NCBI RefSeq assembly: GCF_024586455.1
Contig: NW_026089625.1
Location: 310,001-374,000, forward strand
DNA length: 64,000 nt
Reading direction: 5' to 3'
Source of the DNA: Bactrocera neohumeralis
Lineage: Eukaryota; Arthropoda; Insecta; Diptera; Tephritidae
Made by a program: the position numbers and the translations under genes. Position 1 is the stretch's first letter; each line of letters begins with the position of its first letter. The notes under the pieces are model-generated. The model was not told where the DNA came from. It saw nothing but the letters and a program-made list of their open reading frames with translations, and did no database searches. Positions 1 to 11,112 of this stretch are shown here, piece after piece.

Positions 1-770
1 GTGCAATAGAAGCCTTTTTTCCGCGGCTTTCGAAATAGCAAAGACCTCAGCTTGAAATATACTGCAGTGGTCCGGCAACTTAAAACGTTGTCATAAGCCT
101 GACTCTGGGCAGTATATTCCCGCATCAACTCCATCATCATTTTTGAGCCATCAGTATAGATGTTTAGAAAGTTGCGCGTGGCTAACATACCTCTACGCCA
201 ATCATATTTTTCTATGTTTACTTTGAAACTTCTTTCTGAGTTGTAAAGTGGAGTCATATAGTCGGAAGGTTCTACATGTAAATTCTCCATTTTTCTTTCC
301 AATAACTTCCGGTAGGTGAATTCCCGTACGTCTGTCCACCATACAATTGCACAGTAGAGAAGAATTGGTCTAATAACAGCTCCCTAAGACCCCAGGTTGT
401 GCCGAGCATCTGCCCACACGCATATAAAGCATTGCTGGCTTTCTTCACCCTTTCTTCCGCGTTGAGCTTCCACAACAGTTTGTTGTCAAAGACAAACCCA
501 AGGTACTTGGTGCGGTCCCTAAAAGAGAGTTGTGCCCCGTTTATAGAAGGGAGCCTCCATGGAGGAATTTTGTGCCTTCTTGTGTACACCAGCAGGTCCG
601 TTTTCTCCAGGTTCAACCCCAGAACCGCTTGCGATACCGTATTGAGAGTGGTGGTCATAATACTGTTAATGGTCTGTAGACACCTTCCCTGCATATAGCT
701 GTCATACAAACTGACAGATCCAAGTTCTTTTAAGGATTCTCTTGTCGGTTGCACCGAAGTAAAGATTCTT
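1..770 (-). mobile_element. LINE fragment (RNase-H-bearing I/LOA type), RT thumb and start of RNase H
   Basis: Minus-strand translation of 754 down to 272 reads as a degraded reverse-transcriptase C-terminus: LNLEKTDLLVYTRRHKIPPW, RDRTKYLGFVFDNKLLWK and ERVKKASNALYACGQML. Below 272 the frame breaks, and pieces of an RNase H domain appear: IYTDGSKM, then FQAEVFAI-like sequence after a deletion. The RT plus RNase H combination points to the I/LOA group of non-LTR retrotransposons rather than R1 or Jockey. The copy is truncated at the window edge and inactive. Confidence 0.75.
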
Positions 771-779
771 TTTTAATTG

Positions 780-3406
780 AAATTTAGGTTCGTTACAAAG
801 ACCTAATGATATTTAAAACGCAAGTAGAGCAAGGAGTCTACATATCGTTACAACAGTAGCACTCTTCGATGCGACAATGTCCTCCCCAAAACTAAAAAAA
901 ATAATAATTTATATTAATTCAGCCTCCTTCAATGCACAAGCCGTAGGTGGAATGAAATTACAATATATCACATGCAGCTTGCCAACAGCTAGGGGCTATG
1001 CTATGTGTGTGCTTATATAATAAGTAGATACGCAAAAAGATGAAACACCAGAATGAGCGCTGCAGCTCCTCTGCAGAGACGCAGTTGCTCTGGCCGCAAA
1101 GTGCATGTGGCAGCGCACAAAAATATAATATACGAGTGCATTTCGGCATGCAAACGACGATTTGCATATGTAGTTGCGCGTTAAAGATGAAAATAGCAGG
1201 CAACAACAAACTACTGTGATAAAATAAGGCGGCGCACAGTCACTGAAAGTATTCCCAAATTACAGTTGTAAATTTGGGAACGAACAACTAAAGGCAATGT
1301 GCAACACCCAATGGTTTTGCGCTGCTGCTAGAGCTGGTAGTGCCGGCAGAGCATGTAGGGCCGGGCCGCGTGGGTGTGTGTATTTGAAAAGCCTGCGCCT
1401 GCTGACAAATAGTTATAAGAATTAAAATATTTGTTTGTAGAAAAACTCTACATGATCACTGCATGCTGGCAACTGCTATCATGATGGCGATGCAGCGGCG
1501 TTTGTGGCTGCTGTTGACATGTAACAGAACGCGCCACAATTATGTACGTTCCCACAGCTTTTTTTTATCATTTGCGCCTTTTGCGCTTTTTGTTCATGTA
1601 ACAATTACCATATTGCTGCTAGCTGTTTGTGTGCAGTCGTTGTTGTTGTTGTTGAAGTTTTTTCAACAAAAGTAGGTTAATTTCTGGTGTAATCGCAGTG
1701 CCTTGAGATGTGTTGTTGAAACACTTCGCCTTACTCGCGCCAAAGCATTCTGCAAGAGTTTGCCGCCCCCTCCCGTAGGTGCGCCGTTACGCCCAACGTG
1801 GCTGCTCATTTCATTCATTTTTAGCGAGGTGTCAGCCACGCCCGCGTTCTGTTCGGGACAAGAAGCGTAAGAAAGCGATAGAAACAGAGAGTTATCTGAC
1901 CAAAGACGCAACGTATCGAAGGAGGTAGCGGAAACTAGCGTGTCTGCGTGTATGTGTGTGCTGTAGACTCCTCATAGTTGCAACTTGCAAGTAAAAGTTT
2001 GCTGCGACACGACTCCGGCAATGCCTGGGCACTTACTATATATTCCTGGAATAGCGCTTTGCAATTGCTGCTGCATTTGCTTTTGTTGCAGCTTGCTGCT
2101 GGTGACACTTGCTGTTGTTATCTGCGAATGCCGGCTTGCCTTTTGGCTGGCCACAAGTGTGCGGGCAAGTGGCACTCATATAATAGTAGCGTTTTATATT
2201 TGCATAAGAATGGGCGCTAATGTTGTGTTTGTTGAACTTGTTGTTGCAACAAAACACCCAGCTAGTGGCTTTCGTGTAAATATCCCTATTTCACAGCTGG
2301 GCGTGCGAAAAAATAGAGACGATTTTTATGCTCACCATGCTGTGGGAGCTGGGTTTCATACCCTTATTTACATATACATCGCGTATCTAAATTCAACCTG
2401 ACCTTAAGTACGAGGTCATGCTGTAATAACAACAACAAAGATTTAATTAGTTATGAGAGCGCGCTACCAAAAACAATAATGCTTCTGACAGGCTTGCTTA
2501 TCATTTATTTAACTTCAAAATGTTGAGAGTACGCCCAGACTGAAGATAAATCTTTATAGAAACTTATAAAACTTAGTTCAGTTCTTTATCCTACATATAT
2601 ATTCTCAATTTATTTCATTAAATTCAACTTTAAAGACTCAACTTTATATATATTTACAACCACCTTTAACATCCATAGCTTGAAATTTCCTATATTTTTC
2701 AAGCATGTTGTTGTATTTACTCATAGTTTTCCTTTCCAAATTTCGTTCGTCGTATGAAGCGTTTGTGCTCGTATCTACTCGTATCAAAAACGCTTCAGCT
2801 AATTTAGATACACATTTTCCGCCACCAATTATCCACTTTTCCATACAACAAATTTGCCAATAACACATACATGGAATAATGCCAATTTGGTATTATCAGA
2901 TAAGGAAATTGCCATCAATTTGTCTGTGTGTTTTGGTAAATGACTACAGGCGAAGTATTGCAGTTTTATGGCACTGTATATCACACGTGTACGTTTGAAT
3001 ACCTACCAAACGAGCCCAATTACGAGCACACATCTGACAACTTATTTGCCGGCACACTTTACGCGTCTATGCTTCCACCGATTACTTGCTAAATATGTGC
3101 TTACATATGTTTACCGTTATTTGCAAAAATGTATTTGTACGGAATTTTACCATTGGGGTGTTCCACTTCTTCGGCGATAAATAAAAGTTACACATTTTAC
3201 GAAATCATTGAACTGAACCTTTTTGGTTCAATAAGTCAAATAGTCAATACAAATCTGGTTTACGAAGTGTTTAATTAAAACGCATTCGATTAAAAATTAA
3301 AAATTTAATTTTTAATCCGAAAAATTAAAAAAATTTAATAAATTAATAAAGAAATTAAATTAAATTTCTTAATCTGAAAAATTAATTCAAAAATCGGACT
3401 AAATTA
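780..3406. other. No gene seen: AT-rich non-coding DNA
   Basis: Only short overlapping frames on both strands are present, made largely of Cys/Leu or Gln runs from GTT/CAA-rich tracts, with no recognisable protein. The end (3285-3400) is a low-complexity AAATTAA-rich stretch. TTGTTG runs near 1640 and 2060-2110 are simple repeats. Confidence 0.6.
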
Positions 3407-4294
3407 TCCATATATAAAAAAAGTTGTGTTAGCTACACCATTTATAACTCAAAAACAGCTGAACCAATTTGGCAGAAATTTGTTAGGGAGGTAGCTTAGA
3501 ACCAGGGTAAGGACATAGGATACCTTTTATCTCTTTATGTTAAAATTTAGTACAACTCATAAATACAAAAATTATATATCAAATAATAAGCATTTGTTCA
3601 AAATTCATGTTTGTCGGAATCATTTGAATATATGTGTACAATTTTAAACAGATTCTTCTTCAAAAATAATACAATTGCTAAGAATTGGGAATAGTAGAAA
3701 AGAACTGCAACCAAATATGTACGTAGCGAAATAGATTATGACTGGCTCAGTAATCAGTCGTTGAGTATGTATTATACAACATGCATACAAAAAGACTGAT
3801 GTCATAACCTTTCCAGCCGACTTTTTCGTCTTCCCACGCCTGAGAACCGGTTCATCATGTGCAGTCCACAAGAATGACTGTCGATTGAACTCCAGTGGGA
3901 AATGATGGAGCTATGTTTCTATTGTCAAACACCGACGCAAAAATTCGATTTTATTACGATTAAAGAACACTCAAACACTTCTCAGAATCAGTTATTCGTT
4001 GTTTTTGTTGGATTATGAACTTCAGAAGCACCCACTTCGCACAGAATTTTCGCCTCTTTAGAGCATCATTGTCTTCGGTGCTCATTTCGCCTTTTTCCAG
4101 CTTAGTAACTATCTTTTCAAAGGTGGATTTCCCTGAACCCAAATTAACACACGAAATGCTTTATGATCCATTTTTTGTAAACTAACACAAGTTGCTTCAC
4201 AAAAATGCTATATCTCATTAACAAATAGTTATAATCCAACTAATAGAAATGATATAGACGGTAGTAATAATATTAACGTGGACGGGTCCTCTAG
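3407..4294 (+). mobile_element. Helitron-like non-autonomous element, 888 bp
   Basis: The segment begins TC after an A, continues with TATATAAAA and sequence resembling a common insect Helitron 5' end (AACTCAAAAACAGCTGAACC), and ends CTAG followed by T at 4295. This satisfies the A|TC...CTAG|T rule. A convincing terminal hairpin was not seen; only a tiny GGAC/GTCC stem occurs before CTAG. Two similar ends occur at 59739-60062 and 61934-62308. It encloses an irritans-type mariner remnant. Confidence 0.5.
3640..4190 (-). pseudogene. irritans-type mariner transposase remnant inside the Helitron-like element
   Basis: Minus-strand frames give MDHKAFRVLI (N-terminus), then GKST and KGEMSTEDN (helix-turn-helix region), RRKFCAKWV, a QKQR..DSEKCL block, and WTAHDEPVLRRGKTKKSAGK followed by VMTSVF from the catalytic domain. 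These match the order of a Himar1-like (irritans subfamily) transposase, but with deletions and frame changes. The first catalytic aspartate region is degraded and the C-terminal catalytic half is missing, so the copy is inactive. Confidence 0.75.
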
Positions 4295-4453
4295 TAAAAA
4301 ATTATTTCCAAATAAAAGGGTGGAAACAAAAGGAATAAAAAGATTTTTTTTATTTCTATGAGAAAACTTTTATAATTATCTAATAGTAAATAACACAAAG
4401 AATGTCGTTCTTTTTAATAAAATTTCCAAAATTTAACTTTTGTAATTTTCGGA

Positions 4454-4780
4454 TTATATGTATTCTAGAAGATTTTGGACAATGTTCACAAAACATTTCC
4501 AAGTGAGTTTTTCCTGGTCATTCAGTTTTTCCTCAAATTTCTTACCCTTTGTCAGTTGCCACATTTGCGGACCTATACATACTCCTTCTTTAATTTTTGA
4601 CTCGCTGAGTCTGTAAAATTTCTTATTCAGATATAAAAATCCACAGCTACCGATTTGGAGTCTTTGGTACCGGCAGTTCGGTACTATGAAGGATGGGTCT
4701 GTTAGCCGAAGACAAGTTTGAATACCAAGTGGTGTGCTTGGACTTTGCGACAAACAAAAATAACAGTCACTTACATACAT
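4454..4780 (-). pseudogene. ORF of an unassigned repeat-type protein family
   Basis: This 108-codon frame contains FYRLSESKIKEGVCIGPQ and KLNDQEKLTWKCFVNIVQN. The pattern 'K(L/I)SE(A/S)K(I/V)KEG..(V/I)GPQ' followed by 'L...E...W..F..V..(N/F)L' resembles an uncharacterised protein present in many copies in arthropod and Hydra genomes, which suggests an unclassified transposon. I know no function. It has no clear start context and ends just before the AATTTTCGG flank, so it is probably a fragment. It lies between the Helitron-like element and repeat A. Confidence 0.4.
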
Positions 4781-4799
4781 AATCTTTTATTTACCATTT

Positions 4800-5085
4800 A
4801 TCTGGATATCTGTCCGTCCGTGCAAGCTATAATTTGAGTACACATGTTCCTTGGCACCAAAAGAAGTTCTGTATTTTAAATGGATTTATTGAGACCAAAA
4901 TTGGCTAGATTAGATAAAATCGATTGAGCATGATTTTCGCTTTGATTTTAATCCATTCTCGATTTCGTCGGACAATGAAGTTGAGCAAGTTCGCTACATA
5001 TTCCAACATCTAAAGGTATTTCCCTGCTTTGATCAGCGCAAATTGCAAGAGTATAAAATGGTCTGTTATACTCTAACTTACACCT
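4800..5085 (-). repeat. Dispersed repeat A, truncated copy
   Basis: On the minus strand this matches part of the copy at 49725-50108. The shared pieces are the (CCGT)-rich segment next to GCAAGCTATAATTTGAGT, and the ACATGTTCCTTGGCACC stretch. It ends with GCAAGAGTATAAAATGG, the typical terminal motif. The family is non-coding here and its transposition class is unknown to me. Confidence 0.55.
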
Positions 5086-6829
5086 TTCATACATTTTATT
5101 TTTAACTTTTATCATTAAGTATTAAAAATATCTTTTTCAATCCGATAATTGGGATTTAAAAAAAACAAAACTGGTTTGCATTGAAAATTTTCGGGATTTC
5201 AGAAAAGAAAAAATAATTAAAATGTTAATTTAATTAGCTTTTTAAGGTTTCAACTATGAAACTGACTTTTTTTCTCAATTCTTTTATTAGTATTTTTTGC
5301 TAGATTTGCAAGTTTTTTTATTTTCCGTCCCTTTTATGCAAGTTCTATAGCTTATATGTAAGTAAATTATTAATTCAAAGGCTCCGAAGTATACAACCTA
5401 ATGTAAACACCAACATAAGAGCACAAGGTGCACCCTTATTTGTACGCATTTACATATGTTTGTGCACATAAACGTATCTAGCTACATAAGCTCAGGTATA
5501 TAGTGTGCATGTGTAAAAATTGTCAAGTTAAAAAGAAAAGGAAAATCTCTTGGCAACCACGAGTGCGATAATTCACACCAAAAACCCAGTGAACAGTTCA
5601 GATGAATAATAAACGTTTTACCAGTCTTACCAACCTACATAGAAGACGTCTGAAGTTTCTCTAAAGAACGTTTATTTATGCTTTTCCCTATTTAATACAA
5701 GGCGAATATAATTAATCAGAGATTTGAAGACATTCTCAGAAAAGGTTAATAACATGTTAGTATTGATGATCACTGCTCTAGAAATCAACAATATGATGCA
5801 GATATATTTGATTTTTACTTAAAGTGAAGATAGCTAATAAATAGAAAATCAAAAAATTTTAAATAAAATTTTCGTTTCTTTTATGGGATTACATGGGTTT
5901 ACAGGTTTCAAAAAAACGATTTTGTTTTTATCGTTTTATTAAATTCTACAACATCTCAAAAATATTGTCCTAAGTTCTCAAGTTGACCTGAGTAATAGTT
6001 TCGGAGGTAGAGCCTTGAGAACTTGTGCGCTTCAGGCTAGCTAAGCTAAATGCGCCGTCTTTAAACGCGCTTTTCACGAAACTGTGTTTTTGAAGTTGGC
6101 AAAGTCTCGAAAACTACATAACCGATCTTCATGAAATTTTAATAAGGTCTTTGAGATACAATTCTTAAAGACTTGAACGAATGAGTTTTTTTCGATTACA
6201 ACTGTTTGAAAAAAATCTCGCGAAATTTTCACTGAAATTTTAATTTTTTTGTAAAAAAGTCTGCCAAAAATACAATTTTATTTTATTTTTTTCCTTTGCC
6301 AAATTCTAAGTTAAGGTTTTAACTAAAACACGTATTTTTTCACTTAAGATGATCCTGTAAGGACTTATCCTGCCAACGCGGCGCATCTTTTTTCCGAAGG
6401 GTCACCGGAAATGACGTGCCGAGTTGGCCGAGTTTAAAACAGTTTTTTTTTTAAGTTTTTGAATTTCTTTATTAATAGTGTATGTTTGTAAGAATAAAAA
6501 ATTCTAATAAAACATTTCATTTTTAATATGAGAAAAAATTGTTGAAAAAATTCGGTTTTTTACTCAAGGAAACCATATAACCCCTTAACCAGTAGTAAAA
6601 CTACAATTTTCACTTTTTATTTTTTTTGAACAGTACCTCATTTATGATCTAAGATAATTTCCTTTAAAATTTCACAAGATCTTTGTAAAATATGCATCTT
6701 TCGATCTTTAGAATAATGAATTAGAATAAAAAATTTAATTTTTTATATAAGAAAAAGTAATTGAAAATAGGCTCGAGGAAACCCATGTTACCATGTTACC
6801 CTTTAGTTAAGAAAGAAGATTGTAACGCT
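5086..6829. other. AT-rich non-coding DNA, probably old repeat
   Basis: There is no credible gene. The part from about 5880 to 6620 has phrases such as GAAAACTACATAACCGATC and TTCATGAAATTTT that are typical of dispersed fly repeats, but no second copy was found in this window to prove it. Confidence 0.4.
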
Positions 6830-7143
6830 CAGAAGGAAACGTCGGAGACCGTATAACATATCAGAGTGATGAGCTCTGTCGATTTAGCCTTGTCATTTGT
6901 CTGTCGGGTATACAAGCGTTTTTGAGATATCGGTCTGAAATTTTGTGCACGTTTGTTTCTTATTTGCTCATGATCGAAAATATTGTTCAAATCAGACGAC
7001 TATAGTCTACCATATAATTACCATGCAAACCGAGTGATCAAAATCAAGTTAAAATTTTTTTTAACACTTTTGTGCTAGAAAAAATGCGCAAAGGGTATAG
7101 GGTCATAGCTTCGATGCCGGCAAAGTTAAGATTTTTGTTTGTT
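6830..7143 (+). repeat. Dispersed repeat B, copy 1
   Basis: The copy starts near GGAAACGTCGGAGACC and contains GATGAGCTCTGTCGATTTAG, TTTTTGAGATATCGGTCTG and a terminal GCTTCGATGCCGGCAAAG. The same ordered phrases recur at 18345-18712, 31495-32515, 41696-42035, 50160-51290 and 59560-60420. It is a non-coding family of uncertain class. Confidence 0.7.
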
Positions 7144-8004
7144 GTGAATACCTAACTATATACATACATAAGTACATACATATATTCTATTAAATAGTTG
7201 AATATGCCTCGCTTATATGCGCGCAAAAGTGAACCACTCAAGGCAAATTCGCAATAATGGCCAACAAATAAAAGAGGAGCATATTCTCCTCACCATTTCT
7301 GACCTTTCACCTTGCCACTAGGCGCACTGTTACATTTATTAAAATATATATATTTGTATTTGTATGGGGCGTGTAAAAGTGTATGTGTTTCCTCGAGTGC
7401 AGTCCTTTGTTGCCAGCGCAAGAAAAAGTGCTCTAGGCAAACGATAAACGGAAGCTCCTGGCCTGGTAATGCCAGTGAGGTTATGTAAGCACAATCGACA
7501 ACACAACCCAGAAGGCGAGTCCGCGCCGCAGGGGGCTCGAACACAACTAAATATAAAATTAAACGTGTAAATATACATGCTGCTATTTATTTTTGTATTC
7601 CGATATACTGCAGTTATTTGCGTATGTCGCAGAGACATTTGCGGAAACGCCATGAACGGCATGCTCTCAACTAGTTGCGGAAGATCAGTTACATTGTTTG
7701 GCAAATGTATTCGCTCAGGCAGTGTGGCTGTGCTCAGTTTCCGGCGCATTTACTGCTGTGTCGCTGTTACCGACAGTTGATGACTCGGGGCGGCTTTTAG
7801 TGAGGCAATAATATGTAACTGCTGGTAAATTATTGCTGTAGTGCTATATTTTCGACGATTGCGGGTGACTGAAAGTATCCTAAGTGTGTTAACTCACAAT
7901 ACTCACAATATTTATACTTTCAATTTTGCTTAGCACTTTGCAAATGCAATTCTTCGACAGCAAATGTTTAGTTAGCGGTGTATCAATGAGATCAAATATA
8001 CATA
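7144..8004. other. No gene seen
   Basis: Short frames on both strands (for example 7290-7749) are Cys-rich shadows without a recognisable family. Several ATACATA-type simple motifs occur near 7160. Confidence 0.5.
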
Positions 8005-9048
8005 GGGTAGTCGAAAAAGTATTTTCGTATTTTTTCAATAGTGCTACCAATTACATTGTGTCATACCATATAGTGTTGCAAAGGTGAGATTTTAAGCTTC
8101 ATTTAACCGAATGGAAGAAATGAAAAAAGTTACAGCTGTTCGAAAATCAGTGAAAATAATGAAGACAATAAAAAAGGGAAGAATGCCACGCAAGCCACGA
8201 ATGAAATTTGTGAAGCTTGCGGAGACGATGCTGTATCAGTTCGTGTAGCACAACAATGGTTCGCTGGCTTCCGTTCGAAAAATTTCGATGTGAAAGATGC
8301 ACCTCGCTCCGATTAACCTATCATTGAAAAAGTCGATGAAATTATGAAAAATATTGACCAGGACTGTTACATAAGCAGTCATGACATAGCTAAGGAACTT
8401 TACATTCATCTTCAAAGGGTTTTGAACCATTTAAAAAAGTCTGCCTACAAAGTGAAGCACGATGTTTGGGTACCACATGAATTGTCTGTGAAAAATTTAA
8501 ATCTGCAATTCTTTGCTGAAACGAAATGCAATCGAACCATTTCTGAAACGAATTGTAACAGGAGACGAAAAGTGGATCAAATACTACAATAGGTGAGAAA
8601 AAGATCATGGTCCAGTGTGGTGAAGCCCAACAAATGGTCGCAAAGCCAGAATTGACGCCTCGAAAGGCTATGCTTGAGTGTTTGGTGCGATTGAAAAGCA
8701 ATCATCCACTGTGAGCTGCTCCAGCCTGGTCGAACGATTGATTCTACATTTACTGTCAACAACTGATGATATTGGAAGAAGCAATCGAAAAAAGTAACTA
8801 GATCTGATCAACAGAAAGAGCTTCGTATTCCATCAAGAACGCTAGACCACACACATCTTTGATGACTGAAAACTGAGCCAGCTTGGCTGGGAAGTTTTGA
8901 TATTAATGTTTCTAGTGGAAAAATGGCGAAAAATGTGGTCGACCCAAATGGTACATATTTTGTTCATTAAAGTTTTTATGTTTAGTTTAAATATAAAAAA
9001 ATAAGTTGAAGTTTGATTAGAAATACGAAAATACTTTTTTGACTACCC
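8005..9048 (+). mobile_element. Mariner element (GTAGTCG-TIR family), full-ended but dead copy
   Basis: Both terminal inverted repeats are present: GGGTAGTCGAAAAAGT opens at 8005 after a TA, and the reverse complement closes at 9048 with about 27 of 28 bases matching; the right TA has decayed. Plus-strand pieces of a mellifera-like transposase are visible: VRVAQQWFAGFRS, SSHDIAKELYIHLQRVLNHL, VWVPHELSVKNL and a degraded catalytic block. Stops and frame changes are frequent, and the element is about 0.25 kb shorter than a typical 1.3-kb mariner because catalytic sequence is deleted. It was probably moved by a transposase encoded elsewhere, then decayed. Confidence 0.9.
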
Positions 9049-10261
9049 TTCGTGCCCACTAATTTGAGTCAGTTATAAAGAACGTGATCTCGTTTGAAGC
9101 AATCACCATTTACACTAATACTCACTACCACTGAGCTCCTTATCTCAATAGTATGGCTTTGCATATATTATCTGGCACTTAGAACTCTCCAAGAAACACT
9201 TCAAAATAATGCTATTACATCGCTCGCAGGTGGTGGATATTCTTTTATAAACTTAAGTCCTAAACGCATTCCAACTATTGCGCGTAACAAATTCGCAATG
9301 CATTAGAAGCCGAACTATCGACCAGCCGCTTATTGCCAACAAATGGCCGCCAGTACGCCATCGACTTTCAATATTTCTCATTTGCTCTTTCACGCTGAGC
9401 GCAGCTGACTGGTTATTGTTGTTGGTCTGTGCTATTTAAGCCTTTTATATGCCCGTTTTGCTGCCGCGATGTGCAACAATTTTTTTTAAGGAGAATAATC
9501 AACCGCCATTATGTTTATATGGTGAGAAAAGAGCGCCGCGCAATGGGCTGGGATTTGTGATGGCAAAGGGGAAGGTGTAAGTATTGCATAGTTAGTGTAG
9601 CAATGTAGTTGCAAAGCGCCGGTAGTTGCCGCAACACCTGCTGCGCGCAGCATCCAATTTTCATAAGAACGCATATGTATGAGTGTGTTAAGGGCATATG
9701 TGTGTGTATGCGTGTGAGTTCTGGAATGCATTTACTTTGCAATGAAACAAAACATGATGGAGAAAATAAAAAAGCAATAAAAAACGTCATCATCATTCAG
9801 AGGAAGTTTCACAGCAGCGTGGCAAGTCATTTGCGCTGCATGAGGCGGTTGAAATTGTGGCAACACCGCACACAGCGTTAATTCAACCACATATCGTGTC
9901 AATGTGGTTATTATTATTGTTTTTACTTTTATTGCTGACACTGCTGCATCTTTTAAGCACAGTGCATATGTGCGCAATTATTTTAAATTTTGCGGTGCGA
10001 ACTTTGTAGTAATTAAAGTTTTTTCAAGAAACACTTTGAAAAGTATGCCATTTAAGATGGTGAAACTCCCATTCAATGGGGGAAAAAGATACAGTTTATT
10101 TTTACGTGTAAAAGAGTAGTTTTATCACATCACCGAACCGTTTTCTCTTACAGCTCTTGAATTCGAAAGCATAAAATCTTCCTCATTAGCAATTCAAAAA
10201 ACCGTAACATAATATAATTTGTCACCGGCACAATTTTCATAAACCAGTCAACATAACATAA
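9049..10261. other. No gene seen
   Basis: This is non-coding sequence with a (GTGT)-type tract near 9700 and small frames on both strands that overlap one another. No protein family was recognised. Confidence 0.5.
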
Positions 10262-10690
10262 GTTAGGTTAGATGACTGATCAGTCAACAAGGTGGAGGTT
10301 ATATTCTTTGTGAAACTAAAAATATCGTGAATTTATAACATAAAACACTTAATTATTTCTACTTCTGCTAAAACAAATAAGGTTCAAAATGTTTTACCTC
10401 GATCGACATTCGAGAAGCAAGTGTTGAGACAATTATATGTGGTCAAGCACCTTAACCAGTATAATCTTAAGATAACTTAATGCTAGAAATAAGGAGTCTA
10501 GACATCCTTTCACTAGTCTTGAGCGCGCATTCAGGTAACTCAAGACTAATTTCGCTGCTCTACTGTCGGAGTAGGTAGTATCCGCTCTAAAGGAGCCTGC
10601 GCTCCGGAGCAATAGCTTTATGGCAGCCACCTCCGTTTGGAAGACGCTGCAGTTGTCAAGAAGCCGATGGAAAGTTGCCGACACCGCACT
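10262..10690 (-). mobile_element. LINE 3' fragment: RNase H domain plus TAACC-type tail
   Basis: The minus-strand frame 10684-10433 reads DNCSVFQTEVAAIKLLLRSA, then YSDSRAAKLVLSYLNARSRL, an RNase H core also seen at 36.6-37.3 kb and 45.6-46.0 kb. Toward its 3' side at 10262-10275 a TCTAACCTAACTT tail is visible on the same strand, as expected for this LINE type. The RT part is missing. Confidence 0.65.
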
Positions 10691-11112
10691 TCTCCTTCAA
10701 GGAATCCTGCATGCAGTTAGTTAGGCAGGCGCTGGTTCACAATCAAAACTACGAGGAACTTCTGGACCATATACTTAGCAAAGTCATTATGCGGCCTTCT
10801 GACTTTACACTGCACTATAGGCACTTACACGAAATGACTAAAGCTATATGGAGGAAGGCGAGCGGGAATCATCTTGTGACTTTCTCCCTTATTGCCCGAC
10901 TTTTGCCAGAGTGATATTGAACCTCGATAGACACACCTTTAGATAATCTTTTGAAGGGTCTGAGATTGATTTTATCCGCCCTAATAAATTTGTGGTGAGC
11001 TAAAAACGCTTCGCCGATGTGTTTAAGGAGTTTCTGGGTAACTCAAAGGCAAATATCTGTCCAAGTCGAGTCTACCGATTTAGGATCCAACACATGCTCT
11101 AACCTAACCTAA
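10691..11112. repeat. Unassigned repeat-like segment ending in TAACCTAACC
   Basis: One plus-strand open frame (10675-10914) has no recognisable homology. The segment ends at 11099-11110 with TAACCTAACC, a tail seen on LINE fragments here. It may be a second LINE piece in plus orientation, but I could not identify protein motifs. Confidence 0.3.

Noticed and set aside
272..754. 160-codon minus ORF as a host gene
   Set aside because: The motifs are those of a LINE reverse-transcriptase thumb, and the frame breaks into RNase H fragments below 272.
10250..11112. TAACC/TTAGG runs as telomeric repeats
   Set aside because: They are only two to three units long and sit at LINE fragment ends; flies of this group are not expected to use TTAGG arrays.
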